The notes under the pieces: model-generated
What the model was told of the DNA's origin: nothing
The model's database searches: none
The model's input: the letters and a program-made list of their open reading frames with translations, nothing else
Made by a program: the position numbers and the translations under genes
From: Actinomycetota bacterium
Lineage (GTDB): Bacteria > Actinomycetota > Acidimicrobiia > Acidimicrobiales > RAAP-2
Direction: 5' to 3'
Length of the DNA stretch: 64,000 nucleotides
Assembly: GCA_009699875.1 (NCBI GenBank)
Contig: WLNI01000001.1
Location: forward strand, 806,001 to 870,000
Shown here: positions 40,035-50,687 of the stretch, one piece after another
Numbering within the stretch: position 1 is the first letter of the stretch
How the letters are laid out: each line of letters starts with the position of its first letter

Positions 40035-40131
40035 ATTTCCTAAGCCACGCTGACTGCTACCGCCAAGAAAGGACTCGCCGAAGGCGTATCGCCTCTACGA
40101 TAAGAAATTCAAGGAAAAGGACGAAGAAGAG

Positions 40132-41316
40132 ATGAGCGAACTCGGCTACCAGGCATTCGATGCTGACAATCACTACTACGAGGCGATTGATGCCTTTACT
40201 CGGCACCTCGACCCAGCGATGGGGCCGCGTTGCGTCGAGTGGGCAGAAGTCAATGGACGGCGCTACCACGTTGTGGGCGGACAACTCAGCCGAGCAGTTA
40301 CCAATCCAACCTTTGATCCCATTGCTCCCCCGGGGGCTATGCACGACTACTTCCGCGGGAATCCAGAGCGACGTAATCCGCTCGAGTTTTTGAAAACCCG
40401 AGAAGCTATTCGTCCGGCCTATCGGGACCGATCAGCTCGAGTAGCCACCTTGGACCACTTTGATCTCGAATCAATTTGGCTGTTTCCAACCCTTGGAATG
40501 CTCTACGAGGAGTTGCTCAAAAATGACCCTGAGGCAGTCTCGACGACCTTTGAAGCCTTTAACCGCTGGCTCGATGACGACTGGGGATTCGATCGCGGCG
40601 ACAATCGTATTTTTGCTGCCCCCTACCTCTCATTGGCCGATGTTGACTGGGCGTGCAAAGAGCTTGACTGGGCACTCGACAAGGGAGCTCGAGTGATTGT
40701 CATGCGTGCCGCTGCTCCCACCACTTCGACCGGCCAATGTTCACCCTTTGATGAGCGCTTTGATCGATTTTGGGCTCGTCTGAATGAGACTGGCACCCCA
40801 GTCGTCATTCACGCTGGCGATTCTGGATGGGGTTCGAACGGTTACGCCGAGGATGGTTTTGGTGCCACCTTTGGTGGAGGGTGGAAACCTTCGATCAAGA
40901 GCTTCGCCATCGAACGCGCAGCGAATGACTTCATTATGTCGAGCATCTTTGAAAAGATGTTCGACCGCTTCCCAAATCTTCGTATGGCGTCTATTGAAAA
41001 CGGATCAACATTTCTTCCCGACCTCGTCAAGAAACTCAAATCGACTGATCACAAAATGCCCGGCTACTTCAGCCAAGACCCACTGTTGAGTCTCCAACAG
41101 AACTGGTGGATCAACCCATTCTGGGAAGATGATGTCGATGAGGTGGTCTCAATCATGGGGGCTGACCGTGTGCTCTTTGGTTCTGATTGGCCACACATCG
41201 AGGGCATGCCTGAGCCTCTTGACTACGTTTCAGAATTGGCGAAGTTGACCGAAGCCGAGCGCCGACGGGTCATGCGCGACAACGCGGTTGAACTCAACTC
41301 CCCTCGGCCCCTTTAG
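40132..41316 (+). CDS. amidohydrolase (amidohydrolase 2 family)
   Basis: FDADNHYYEAIDAFTRH, VVIHAGDSGW, DRVLFGSDWPHIEG. Confidence 0.9.
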   Translation: MSELGYQAFDADNHYYEAIDAFTRHLDPAMGPRCVEWAEVNGRRYHVVGGQLSRAVTNPTFDPIAPPGAMHDYFRGNPERRNPLEFLKTREAIRPAYRDRSARVATLDHFDLESIWLFPTLGMLYEELLKNDPEAVSTTFEAFNRWLDDDWGFDRGDNRIFAAPYLSLADVDWACKELDWALDKGARVIVMRAAAPTTSTGQCSPFDERFDRFWARLNETGTPVVIHAGDSGWGSNGYAEDGFGATFGGGWKPSIKSFAIERAANDFIMSSIFEKMFDRFPNLRMASIENGSTFLPDLVKKLKSTDHKMPGYFSQDPLLSLQQNWWINPFWEDDVDEVVSIMGADRVLFGSDWPHIEGMPEPLDYVSELAKLTEAERRRVMRDNAVELNSPRPL

Positions 41317-41322
41317 ACAATC

Positions 41323-42402
41323 ATGGTGGCGCTTCCTCTCGCTATCCACGGGGGTTACCCCACAGAGCACGCGGAAACTCCCTGGCCACGAGAACACTTT
41401 GAACAAGGACTGACGCCTCCTGGGGTCGATCTTGAGCCACTCTTTGAGGAACTCTTTGTTGAGCAGAGCCCTCTTGGAACGACTCATGCTGCATTGATTG
41501 TCCATCAAGGAAAGATTGTCGCCGAGCGTTACAACGGGGCGCTCGGGTCTTTTGTTGGCGAGCCAACTCCAGTTGAGCCCGCCACGCCCCTCCTGAGTTG
41601 GTCGATGGCAAAAACAATGATTGGTGTCGTCGTTGGGATGCTCGTTACCGACGGCCTCCTTGACCTCGATGCACCAGCCGCCGTGCCCGAGTGGAGCAGC
41701 CCCGGTGACCCAAGGGGGGCCATCACCTTGCGCAATCTCATGGAGATGCGCGACGGACTCGATTTTGCCGAGGAGTACAGCGATACCGAGGCGAGTGACG
41801 TTATCGAGATGCTTTATGGATCTGGCCAAGGTGACATGGCACACTTTGCAGCAGATCGAGAACTCGCAGCCACCCCAGGGACTCGCTACAACTACTCGTC
41901 AGGAACAACAAATATCATTTCTCGACTTTGCGGCGACGTCCTCGGCGGCCAGGACGCCATGGCGGAGTTCCTTACTACTCGGCTCTTTGGGCCACTCTCA
42001 ATGAGGCACACCACACCGAGCTTCGATGATGCCGGGACCTTTGTTGCGTCATCGTTCGTTCACGCAACTGCACAAGACTTCGCCCGTTTTGGATTACTGC
42101 TCTGTCGAGGCGGAGTGGCGGACGGTGCTCGACTGGTGCCGGAGTCTTGGGTTGATATGTTTCGAACTCCTGTATCAATTGATGACGATGATCGCTTTTA
42201 CTATTCGGCGCAGTGCTGGGTGGTCGGCGATGACCTTGGAACGTTCTGGGCGTCTGGCTTTGAAGGCCAAATGATTTCAGTGTGCCCACCACTCGATCTC
42301 GTGGTGGTTCGTCTTGGTCAAACGACGGACTCTGAGACGTATCGACTGAAAGAGTGGCGGAATCGAGTGACTGAAGCATTTCGCGCAACCCTGAGCGGCT
42401 GA
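41323..42402 (+). CDS. serine hydrolase (beta-lactamase family)
   Basis: LLSWSMAKTMIGVVVGML (SxxK), YNYSSGTTNII (YxS). Confidence 0.92.
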   Translation: MVALPLAIHGGYPTEHAETPWPREHFEQGLTPPGVDLEPLFEELFVEQSPLGTTHAALIVHQGKIVAERYNGALGSFVGEPTPVEPATPLLSWSMAKTMIGVVVGMLVTDGLLDLDAPAAVPEWSSPGDPRGAITLRNLMEMRDGLDFAEEYSDTEASDVIEMLYGSGQGDMAHFAADRELAATPGTRYNYSSGTTNIISRLCGDVLGGQDAMAEFLTTRLFGPLSMRHTTPSFDDAGTFVASSFVHATAQDFARFGLLLCRGGVADGARLVPESWVDMFRTPVSIDDDDRFYYSAQCWVVGDDLGTFWASGFEGQMISVCPPLDLVVVRLGQTTDSETYRLKEWRNRVTEAFRATLSG

Positions 42403-42425
42403 GCGATTCACGTGTGTACTGAGAG

Positions 42426-42992
42426 CTATGCCCCGCCTTCGTAGGCGAACCCAAGATCTGGTGCCGTGAGCACCGCTGCAAATTTGATTCCTTCGGCTGC
42501 AGCCATCTCCCCCACTGTGCCGCCACGATCGACCAGTGCGGTCACGAGGACGACCTCGGCGCCAAACTCTTGCACCGCGTGAGCTGCCTCAAGAAGGGAC
42601 GTCCCCCTTGAGACTGTGTCTTCGGTGATGACCACCTTGTCCCCGGTTTCAAGAGCTCCCGCAATTCTCCCGCCTGCGCCATGGTCCTTCACTTCTTTTC
42701 GAACCGAAAAGGCCTTGAGCAAACGACCATTGGTTGCTGCGACCCCAGCCGTAATGAAGGCCACGGGGTCGGCACCCATCGTCAGCCCACCAATCGCAGT
42801 GGCATCATCTGGAATCACCGCGAGAAGAGCCTCGGCTACCAGCATCATCGCCTCAGGTCGACAAATCGTCTGTTTTGAATCGATAAACCAGCTTGATTTC
42901 TTGCCTGACTTGAGCGTGAAGTCGCCAGTCTTTACAGAGTGCTCAAGGAGATGGGCCCGGAGGGCTTCGCGAGTTGGATCAAGTTCAGTCAT
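42426..42992 (-). CDS. pyrE: orotate phosphoribosyltransferase
   Basis: GDFTLKSGKKSSWFIDSK, VVITEDTVSRGTSLLEA PRPP motif. Confidence 0.93.
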   Translation of the reverse strand: MTELDPTREALRAHLLEHSVKTGDFTLKSGKKSSWFIDSKQTICRPEAMMLVAEALLAVIPDDATAIGGLTMGADPVAFITAGVAATNGRLLKAFSVRKEVKDHGAGGRIAGALETGDKVVITEDTVSRGTSLLEAAHAVQEFGAEVVLVTALVDRGGTVGEMAAAEGIKFAAVLTAPDLGFAYEGGA

Positions 42993-44038
42993 TGTGTTAT
43001 CTCTCCTCTAGCGCTTGGCACAACGGTGCCGATCATCGCAGCATCGTGCCCCGAGGACTGAAGTGACGAGATGACTGTGTCGTGGCTCCCTTCGGCCACG
43101 ATCAGCACCATGCCGACTCCCATATTGAAGACCCGATTCATCTCGTCGTCGGCGACCGACCCAAGTCGTTGGATCTCCAAAAATATCTCCGGCGTTGCCA
43201 AGCCTGATCGATCAATGTTCGCTCCGAGTCCGTCTGGGAGTGCTCGCGCCAGGTTCCCGGCGAGCCCCCCACCCGTGATGTGGGCCGCTGCGTGAACGAC
43301 CCCGTCACTCTTCGCTAAGAGATCAACCACCGCAGGGGCATAGATCACCGACGGTCGCAAGAGCTCATCGGCCAACGTCGTGGATGCGCCTGAGAATGCA
43401 GGCTCATCGAGCGACCGTTTTGCTCGATCGAAGAACACATGGCGAGCCAAGGTGTAGCCATTTGATCGAATCCCAGGAGAGCCGATCCCTACCAGGGCGT
43501 CGCCCTCCCTGACTTGGTGTGGGCCAATCTCTTTTCCTTTTTCAACGACACCTATGGCGAAACCAGCGACGTCGAGATCGTGAGCGCCCATCACCCCACC
43601 GTGTTCTGCGGTCTCTCCCCCGAGAAGAGCAACCCGAGCTTGTCGACATCCCTCAGCAATGCCAGTGACGACTTCTTCGATACGAGAAGGATCAACCGCA
43701 CCAACGGCAATGTAGTCAAGGAGGAAAAGTGGTTCAGCTCCCACACAGATCAAGTCATCAACACACATCGCCACAAGGTCAATACCGATCGTGTCGTAGC
43801 GATCAGCGGCCCTTGCGACGTCGACCTTGGTTCCCACTCCGTCGGTTCCCGCAACCAGAACGGGGTGGCGATACTTCTCGGTGTCGATTTCGAAGAGACC
43901 GCCGAACCCACCGATTGCGCCAAGCACGCCAGGTCGGTTCGTTGAGGCGACGACATTCTTGATTCTCTCGACAGCCTCATCGCCGGCCTCAATGTCAACG
44001 CCAGCGCCTGCGTAGGTTGCGCCCTGTTCGTTTCCCAT
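42989..44038 (-). CDS. purM: phosphoribosylformylglycinamidine cyclo-ligase
   Basis: TYAGAGVDIEAGDEAVERI, GTDGVGTKVDVA, GLLGGETAEHGG-like motif, HITGGGLAGNLARALP. Confidence 0.95.
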   Translation of the reverse strand: MGNEQGATYAGAGVDIEAGDEAVERIKNVVASTNRPGVLGAIGGFGGLFEIDTEKYRHPVLVAGTDGVGTKVDVARAADRYDTIGIDLVAMCVDDLICVGAEPLFLLDYIAVGAVDPSRIEEVVTGIAEGCRQARVALLGGETAEHGGVMGAHDLDVAGFAIGVVEKGKEIGPHQVREGDALVGIGSPGIRSNGYTLARHVFFDRAKRSLDEPAFSGASTTLADELLRPSVIYAPAVVDLLAKSDGVVHAAAHITGGGLAGNLARALPDGLGANIDRSGLATPEIFLEIQRLGSVADDEMNRVFNMGVGMVLIVAEGSHDTVISSLQSSGHDAAMIGTVVPSARGEITQ

Positions 44039-44041
44039 CCC

Positions 44042-45496
44042 TTAAACCCCCGGAAGGGCTGGCTGCAAGTCGGCAGGCTCGTCAACAGTTGCTGGTCGCA
44101 TCTTTGGCATCTCAAGAAGAACATTCGTTGGATAGTTTCCGGTCAAACACGCGTCACAGAATCCGTCCGTGAAACCAATTGCGGAAACGAGATTTTCCAA
44201 ACTGATATAGGCCAAGGTGTCGCAACCGAGATACGCAGTGATTTCCTCCAGCGTGTTATTAGCAGCCAGTAGTTCCGTGCGAGTTGGCGTATCAATGCCA
44301 TAGAAACACGGCCACTGAAACGGAGGCGACGAAATACGCAAGTGGACTTCCTTCGCTCCTGCGTCTCGCAACATTCGAACGAGTGCTCGAGTCGTTGTTC
44401 CCCGAACGATTGAATCGTCAACGACAACGAGACGCTTTCCCTTGATGTTTTCTCGCAAAGGATTCAGTTTTCGACGAACATTCTTGTCTCGGGCATCTTG
44501 ATCCGGGTTAATGAAGGTTCGCCCGATATAGCGGTTTTTGACTAATCCTTGGCCGTACACCGTGCCACTCGCCAACGCGAATCCTTCGGCCGCAGGAACT
44601 CCAGAGTCGGGAACACCCATGACCATGTCAGCCTCGACGGGAGCTTGCGCGGCGAGCAACTCGCCCATTCGTCGCCGTGCTCCGTGGACTTCTCGGCCCC
44701 GAAGTGTGCTGTCGGGTCGAGCAAAATAAACAAATTCAAAAATACAGAGGTGCGGAGCAATGACTCCTTCGTCAACGTAGCGCTCAGAGCTCACACCATC
44801 TTTTCCAATCGTGACCAGTTCGCCTGGCTCTACTTCTCTGACGAATGTGGCACCAATCACGTCAAGCGCAGGGGACTCAGAGGCCAGTGCCCATCCAGTC
44901 GGGTGTTCTTCGCTCCCAAATCGTCCAAGACACAGTGGCCGGAAACCATGTGGATCTCGAACACCATAGACATGGTCGGCGTCGAGGAGGGTGAGTGAAA
45001 ATGCCCCTTCAATAAGGGGGAGGGCCGTCTGAAGGGCATCTCGAAGGGCCCGATCACTCTGTTCACTCCCTTGAAACGATCGAGCAATCAGTTCGGCCAG
45101 CATGTCAGAGTCCGTCAAGCCGATTCCAGGAAGTGATCCGACTCGCTCGGCGAGACCTTCGGTGTTCGTGAGATTGCCGTTGTGTGCCAACGCGAAGCCG
45201 ATCGAGCCAACAGTTCGATAGACCGGCTGTGCACTCGTCCAGTCCATTGAACCAGCAGTTGAATACCGCGTATGCCCGATAGCAAGAGAGCCTGAGAGTC
45301 CGTGAAGTGTTCGGTCATCAAAGACACTGGCAACCAGCCCGGTGTCTTTAACTACCGTGATCATTTCACCGTCAGCAACTGCCATTCCCGCGGATTCCTG
45401 GCCGCGATGTTGCAGCGCAAAGATTCCATCAAACGTTTTGTGTGCGACGTCTTCACCTGGCGCATAGATGGCAAAAACGCCGCAGGCTTCCTTCAT
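44042..45496 (-). CDS. purF: amidophosphoribosyltransferase
   Basis: CGVFAIYAPGEDVA, ALQHRGQESAGM, VVVDDSIVRGTTTRALVRMLRDAGA. Confidence 0.96.
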   Translation of the reverse strand: MKEACGVFAIYAPGEDVAHKTFDGIFALQHRGQESAGMAVADGEMITVVKDTGLVASVFDDRTLHGLSGSLAIGHTRYSTAGSMDWTSAQPVYRTVGSIGFALAHNGNLTNTEGLAERVGSLPGIGLTDSDMLAELIARSFQGSEQSDRALRDALQTALPLIEGAFSLTLLDADHVYGVRDPHGFRPLCLGRFGSEEHPTGWALASESPALDVIGATFVREVEPGELVTIGKDGVSSERYVDEGVIAPHLCIFEFVYFARPDSTLRGREVHGARRRMGELLAAQAPVEADMVMGVPDSGVPAAEGFALASGTVYGQGLVKNRYIGRTFINPDQDARDKNVRRKLNPLRENIKGKRLVVVDDSIVRGTTTRALVRMLRDAGAKEVHLRISSPPFQWPCFYGIDTPTRTELLAANNTLEEITAYLGCDTLAYISLENLVSAIGFTDGFCDACLTGNYPTNVLLEMPKMRPATVDEPADLQPALPGV

Positions 45497-45627
45497 CAGT
45501 TTCGGCCGCCTAATGGGTAGACCTGTCCCACAGGACCGGCGTCAGATTTTCTCACGATTGGGCGCATCGCACTTACAAGAATCGCACACTTTTATGGGTT
45601 GTCGCATCCGGGCGGTACTCTGGAAGC

Positions 45628-46593
45628 GTGATCGATCTCCACATGCACACCATCTGCTCCGATGGGACTGATTCTCCTGAGGAATTGGCCGCCAAAGTGG
45701 TGGCTGCGGGCCTCAGCGCTGCTGCCCTCACCGACCATGACACCACGGAGGGCCATTCGGCCTACGGGGCCTATCTTGAGGCTCATGGGGTCGAATTCGT
45801 GCCTGGTGTCGAGATCTCCTGTCGCTACGAAGAGACTGGCCAAAGTGCCCATGTGCTCTGTTATTTCGTCGAAGAAGGGACCTCACCGCTGCAAGAAGCG
45901 CTGGTCCAACTGCGAGCCGATCGAGCCAAGCGAAATATCGATCTCTTTCGCCTCCTCCATGAAATGGGCTACGCCAAGCTCGATCGAGCTCGCATTGAAG
46001 AACTGGCCGAAAAGCCTCTTGAAGAAGCGGGTCGACCCCATATCGCCCAGGCGCTCTTCGAGGCCTATCCCGATGGCAGCGAGACCGAGGTTCCCGAGGG
46101 ACTCCCACAAGGTTTTCAAGACACCAATCATGTCTTTTCCGCACTGCTTGGCAACGACAAACCTGCCTACGTCCCAAAAGCGAACCTCACGATTGGCAGT
46201 GCCGCTGAGCTCGCCGCACAGTCCGGTGCGGTCGCAGTCATTGCGCATCCAATTATTACGTTCTGTTCGTCCAAAGAGACCGGCATGATGCCACTCGAAG
46301 AACAGCGAACTCATCTTGATCAGATTCTTGGTGACCTCGCACAACGAGGTGTCGTAGGTGCCGAGGCCTACTACTCACGCCACAGTCCCGAGCAAGTTGC
46401 CATGATGCTTGATCTTTGCGATAAGCACGGCCTGGTCCCCACCGGTGGTTCTGATTTTCACGGAGAGAATAAAAAGGATCTTTCGGTAGGAATTGGTATG
46501 ACCGAACACAAGGGATCGGCATCGCAACTCAGAGTTCCTGAGAGTTCACTTGAACTCCTCAAAGCTCGCCGCTCGCCTGCAAGTAGCTCGTAA
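45628..46593 (+). CDS. PHP-domain metal-dependent phosphoesterase
   Basis: IDLHMHTICSDGTDSPEEL, ALTDHDTTEGH, GGSDFHGENK. Confidence 0.92.
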   Translation: MIDLHMHTICSDGTDSPEELAAKVVAAGLSAAALTDHDTTEGHSAYGAYLEAHGVEFVPGVEISCRYEETGQSAHVLCYFVEEGTSPLQEALVQLRADRAKRNIDLFRLLHEMGYAKLDRARIEELAEKPLEEAGRPHIAQALFEAYPDGSETEVPEGLPQGFQDTNHVFSALLGNDKPAYVPKANLTIGSAAELAAQSGAVAVIAHPIITFCSSKETGMMPLEEQRTHLDQILGDLAQRGVVGAEAYYSRHSPEQVAMMLDLCDKHGLVPTGGSDFHGENKKDLSVGIGMTEHKGSASQLRVPESSLELLKARRSPASSS

Positions 46594-46620
46594 GGTGTAG
46601 CCCCTTAGTAGTGAAGAGCA

Positions 46621-47811
46621 TCACTTCGCGTGCGTTGACGCCTCATTTTCTTCTTGGTGTTTCGAGATTGCAGACATGACCGCATTCCCGGCTGCGCCAA
46701 TGAACTCAGGTCGGTTCTCCGCTGCCCAGTCCCGACTCGCCACAAGACTTGTCGCGCTGTTTTGAAAGTGGGGCTTGACGTAACGAGCGATAAGTTCATA
46801 GGAGTGGCGTGTTTGAGCGGTATCAGCCCATTCATGACCCATGAGCAGAAACGATCCAAACCCTTTCGATTGGACGTTCAACCGCTCAATCTGAGCAATT
46901 GCGTCATCGACAGTTCCAATCACCGCAAGACCAGAATTATTCAGTGCCTCAACCATCGACAGAAGGTCTTCACCCTCGGGAGCGAGCGGCAACGCTGCGA
47001 CTCGCTGGAAGTAATCAATCCACGCGGGCAGTCCAAAAGCAACATCGGCAATGGCTTGTTCTTTGGTGTCGGCAATATGCATTGGTCCCACAAGACGCCA
47101 TTTTGAGCGATCAATCGTTGTAGCGAACTCAGCGGAGCGTTGTTCCATCACATCCCAGTGCAGACCAAGGGCATCGAATCCACCCGTCGACGTGGCACCG
47201 ATCGATAACAAACTGCAGCCGAAACGACCCGCTGCGCGAGGCCCTGCTGGTGAGATCTGTGCTGCGACGGCGACCTCTGGATACGGTCGCTGAAGAGGCA
47301 GAAGTTGCAGGCGGGCGTCCTTCAGACAAAACCAGTCCGTCTCCATGTTCACTGGTCCGTCGCCGGCCAACAGAAGAAGGATGGCCTCGAGTGACTCTTC
47401 CATCATCTCGCGTTGTCGGGCTGGGTCGATTCCCATCATGTAGGCATCCGAAGGGAGCGCTCCCGGCCCCACCCCAATCATCAAGCGTCCCCTCGTCAAG
47501 TGATCCAACAAGACGAGGCGATCGGCCAGCATGAACGGGTGGTGATATGACAGCGATGAAACGCCAGTCCCGAGCCGAATGTGTCGAGTGCGTTGTGAAA
47601 CGGCGGCAATAAAGACTTCGGGAGACGCGATGATCTCGTAACCGCCCGAGTGATGCTCACCGATCCACGCCTCCTCAAAACCCAGCTGATCAAGATGTTC
47701 AATGAGCTGCAGGTCTCGCTCGAGAGCAAGCGTTGGATTTTGGCCAACCGGGTGGAAGGGGGCAAGAAAGATTCCAAAGTTAAGATGATCGCTTGCCTCG
47801 ATAGTCGTCAT
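46621..47811 (-). CDS. LLM-class flavin-dependent oxidoreductase
   Basis: LGFEEAWIGEHHSGGYEIIASPEVFIAAVSQRTRHIRLGTGVSSLSYHHPFMLADR. Confidence 0.92.
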   Translation of the reverse strand: MTTIEASDHLNFGIFLAPFHPVGQNPTLALERDLQLIEHLDQLGFEEAWIGEHHSGGYEIIASPEVFIAAVSQRTRHIRLGTGVSSLSYHHPFMLADRLVLLDHLTRGRLMIGVGPGALPSDAYMMGIDPARQREMMEESLEAILLLLAGDGPVNMETDWFCLKDARLQLLPLQRPYPEVAVAAQISPAGPRAAGRFGCSLLSIGATSTGGFDALGLHWDVMEQRSAEFATTIDRSKWRLVGPMHIADTKEQAIADVAFGLPAWIDYFQRVAALPLAPEGEDLLSMVEALNNSGLAVIGTVDDAIAQIERLNVQSKGFGSFLLMGHEWADTAQTRHSYELIARYVKPHFQNSATSLVASRDWAAENRPEFIGAAGNAVMSAISKHQEENEASTHAK

Positions 47812-48019
47812 GTCCTTGCCTTTCTCATGAGCGTTTCATGATGTTTCAATCTTGCTCCACCGTTTGACACGATCCCATACTCGGCAGTCTCGCCCTCACG
47901 GAGAACTCCCCCTGAGACACAAACTCTCCAAGCATCGCCAAGCGCTGAGAGATCAAAACGAATCTAACATGAAGGCTCCGATATCTCTTGGGAGTTCGTT
48001 TCCTCTTTCCTCACCAGAA

Positions 48020-48038
48020 ATGTTGGCGTGAGACCAAC
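48020..48038 (-). terminator. candidate hairpin downstream of purL
   Basis: TGTTGG-N7-CCAACA; on the - strand followed by ATTTCT (weak U tract). Confidence 0.35.
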
Positions 48039-48125
48039 AACCCAGGTGGCGTTGGGAAGCTCGAAAATGCAAGCGTGGCGAGGATGATCGTCCAGTTACA
48101 ACCGAGAGTATGCGCTTCTTGGCGG

Positions 48126-50417
48126 TTAGCGGCTCGCCGCGTCCAACGCGTCAGACAGGGCTGAGCGAGACCGCTCGCTCAACGCGCTGACTTTGGTCTC
48201 CACCAACGATTCGATGCTGAGAACCGTGCCACCAACAGTGCCAAGAACGCTCAACGCAACTCCCGCCTCGTTGGCTCGCGTTTGCAGCGCCGCGACATCA
48301 TTCGTGGTCACCACGAAGCGACCAGGGTGTTCGCAGAAGAGCTCCTTGACTCCATGAACTCCTGAAAGAGAGGCACCAACATTTCCCGCTATCGCCATTT
48401 CAGCGAGTGCAACACCAAGGCCACCACCACCAACGTCGTGAACAGATCCCAAGAGTCCATCTTTCCCTGATGCGTGCTCTCCAACAAGCGAGGAGATCAG
48501 CGCACAGGTGGCCGCGTGGGTGGCGTAATCAATGTCAAAGAGTGTCCCGCAGCGACGACCCATGACGTCAACGGCTACCTGGGTTCCCGCTAGTGAAAAC
48601 GGAATTGTCCCCGATGCTTCTCGAGCCCCAAGGAGGACGACCGACTCTCCTTCACTCCATCCAAGTGAGGGAGGTCGCGCTACGAGTTCTTCCAAGAGTG
48701 CCAAGGTGCCAATCACAGGTGTTGGATCGATATCAACCCCTGCGCTCTCGTTGTAGAGCGAAACATTGCCGCCGATCACTGGGAGGCCGAGTGCTAAACA
48801 CGCCTCGCTCATCCCATCAACTGCTTCAGAGAGTTGCCACATCACTTCTGGATGTTCAGGATTTCCAAAGTTCAAACAGTTCACGACCGCCACTGCACTC
48901 GCACCGGTGCACGCGACATTCGCCATGCCTTCCGCCACGGTCGCCGCCGTGCCACGACGAGGATCAAGCGCGCACCACCTCGGGTTTGAATCGGTCGATA
49001 AGGCCATTCCCTTCGACGACACCGGCAGGCCCGGACCCGCTAGACGCAGGAGGGCGGCGTCGGCACCTGGTCCGATCACGGTATTCAAAAAGAGTTGGTG
49101 GTCATATTGGCGATAGACCATGGCAGGGTCGGTCACGAGGGACAAAATTACGTCGTTGGCGTCGAGGCCTTCTGCATCGTTCGTTGGATCATCTGCGAGC
49201 ATCGCCGTTCGGTTTTTTGGCTCGGCAAGTGGCCGCTCGTAGAGAGGTGCTTCGTCAGCCAACGCTGCTGCTGGCACGTCGGCCAAGATCTCTCCATCGA
49301 ATCCATTCCGAATCCGTAACTGGCCGATGGGCTCACCGTTTGCATCTTTTTCTGGTTCGGTCACCTTGCCGATCACCGTGGCGTTCACTTCCCAACGAGC
49401 GCAAAGTTCCTCGACCTTCGGGAGAGATTCGGGTGTGACAATGGCCAGCATCCGCTCTTGACTTTCTGACGTCATGACTTCCCAGGGCTCCATGCCTGGC
49501 TCTCGTCGAGGGATCGCGGTGACGTCAACGTCCATTCCAACGCGTCCCCGGGCCGCGGTTTCCGACGTCGCACACGCAAGTCCAGCGCCACCGAGGTCTT
49601 GTATGCCAATCACCAGACCATCATCAAGCAACGCCAAACACGCTTCGATGAGACGCTTCTCTTCATAGGGATCGCCAACTTGAACACTCGGTCGCTTGGC
49701 ATCGTCAAGACTCGCGGCTCCATCTGCTCCATCAAAACCCGCTGACGCTAAGACCGACACGCCGCCGATTCCGTCTCGCCCGGTGGAGGATCCGAGGAGC
49801 ACCGCTAAGTTGCCAGTCCCCGATGCTTGCCCCAAGACCAATCTCTCAACCGGGAGTGCTCCGACGCAGAGTACGTTGACCAACGGATTGGTTTGATAGC
49901 AGCGATCAAAGGTCAACTCCCCGCCGACCGTTGGCACGCCTACGGAGTTCCCATAGTTGGAAATACCCGAAACCACACCGTCGACGAGCCAACGCTGTCG
50001 AGCATCGTTGGGCTCTCCAAAAAACAGAGGATCCATTACCGCAAGCGGCCGAGCTCCCATCGTAAAAATGTCTCGAAGGATTCCCCCAACTCCTGTTGCT
50101 GCACCTTGATGCGGTTCAATCGCCGAGGGGTGATTGTGGCTTTCGATTCGAATTGCTACGGCAATGCCGTCACCTGCATCAACAACACCGGCGTTCTCGC
50201 CAGGTCCAACTAACACGGTGGGGCCTTCAGTCGGGAGGCGCTTCAAATGGATTCGAGATGATTTGTACGAACAATGCTCTGACCACATCACTCCGAAGAG
50301 TGCGAGTTCGAGCGGGTTTGGGTCTCGTCCGAGGACGGTTTTAATATCGGCAAACTCAACATCAGTGAGGCCTAGGGCACGATGGAGTGGCTCTGCGGGG
50401 TTCTCGGTGCTCGCCAT
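48126..50417 (-). CDS. purL: phosphoribosylformylglycinamidine synthase subunit II
   Basis: FGVMWSEHCSYKSSRIHLKRLPTEGP, IRIESHNHPSAIEPHQGAATGVGGILRDIF. Confidence 0.96.
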   Translation of the reverse strand: MASTENPAEPLHRALGLTDVEFADIKTVLGRDPNPLELALFGVMWSEHCSYKSSRIHLKRLPTEGPTVLVGPGENAGVVDAGDGIAVAIRIESHNHPSAIEPHQGAATGVGGILRDIFTMGARPLAVMDPLFFGEPNDARQRWLVDGVVSGISNYGNSVGVPTVGGELTFDRCYQTNPLVNVLCVGALPVERLVLGQASGTGNLAVLLGSSTGRDGIGGVSVLASAGFDGADGAASLDDAKRPSVQVGDPYEEKRLIEACLALLDDGLVIGIQDLGGAGLACATSETAARGRVGMDVDVTAIPRREPGMEPWEVMTSESQERMLAIVTPESLPKVEELCARWEVNATVIGKVTEPEKDANGEPIGQLRIRNGFDGEILADVPAAALADEAPLYERPLAEPKNRTAMLADDPTNDAEGLDANDVILSLVTDPAMVYRQYDHQLFLNTVIGPGADAALLRLAGPGLPVSSKGMALSTDSNPRWCALDPRRGTAATVAEGMANVACTGASAVAVVNCLNFGNPEHPEVMWQLSEAVDGMSEACLALGLPVIGGNVSLYNESAGVDIDPTPVIGTLALLEELVARPPSLGWSEGESVVLLGAREASGTIPFSLAGTQVAVDVMGRRCGTLFDIDYATHAATCALISSLVGEHASGKDGLLGSVHDVGGGGLGVALAEMAIAGNVGASLSGVHGVKELFCEHPGRFVVTTNDVAALQTRANEAGVALSVLGTVGGTVLSIESLVETKVSALSERSRSALSDALDAASR

Positions 50418-50576
50418 AGTTCCAACCTAGTAGAGCCGCCATGCTCTCAATCGTTCAAACTCCTGGTTTCTCAGCTCGCAATGATGGCTGCTCCTCGGCA
50501 GCGCATGAATCTTGCTTCCTTCAGGTCAGAACAGTCATTCCAGCGACAGTTGTGGATTAAAGAACCAATAGTACGG

Positions 50577-50593
50577 ATTTGACAGGGTCAAAT
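50577..50593. promoter_or_regulatory. ATTTGAC-AGG-GTCAAAT inverted repeat
   Basis: Perfect 7-bp arms with 3-bp spacer; contains a TTGACA -35-like hexamer. Confidence 0.4.
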
Positions 50594-50646
50594 TAAGGAA
50601 GTCATACTTACAAATCGTGCCTCTACAATAGGTTTTTCATCACAAA

Positions 50647-50665
50647 AGGTATGTTTTATATACCT
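50647..50665. promoter_or_regulatory. AGGTAT-N7-ATACCT inverted repeat
   Basis: Perfect 6-bp arms in an AT-rich intergenic segment, about 22 bp upstream of the 50688 start. Confidence 0.35.
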
Positions 50666-50687
50666 CTAACAAGAAAATAAGGAACAC

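Noticed and set aside
41230-41844. 204-aa minus-strand ORF
   Set aside because: Antisense to the amidohydrolase/serine hydrolase junction; no recognisable domain
48593-49438. 281-aa plus-strand ORF
   Set aside because: Entirely antisense to purL, which has full family motifs; composition is Arg/Pro/Ser-rich as expected for a shadow ORF
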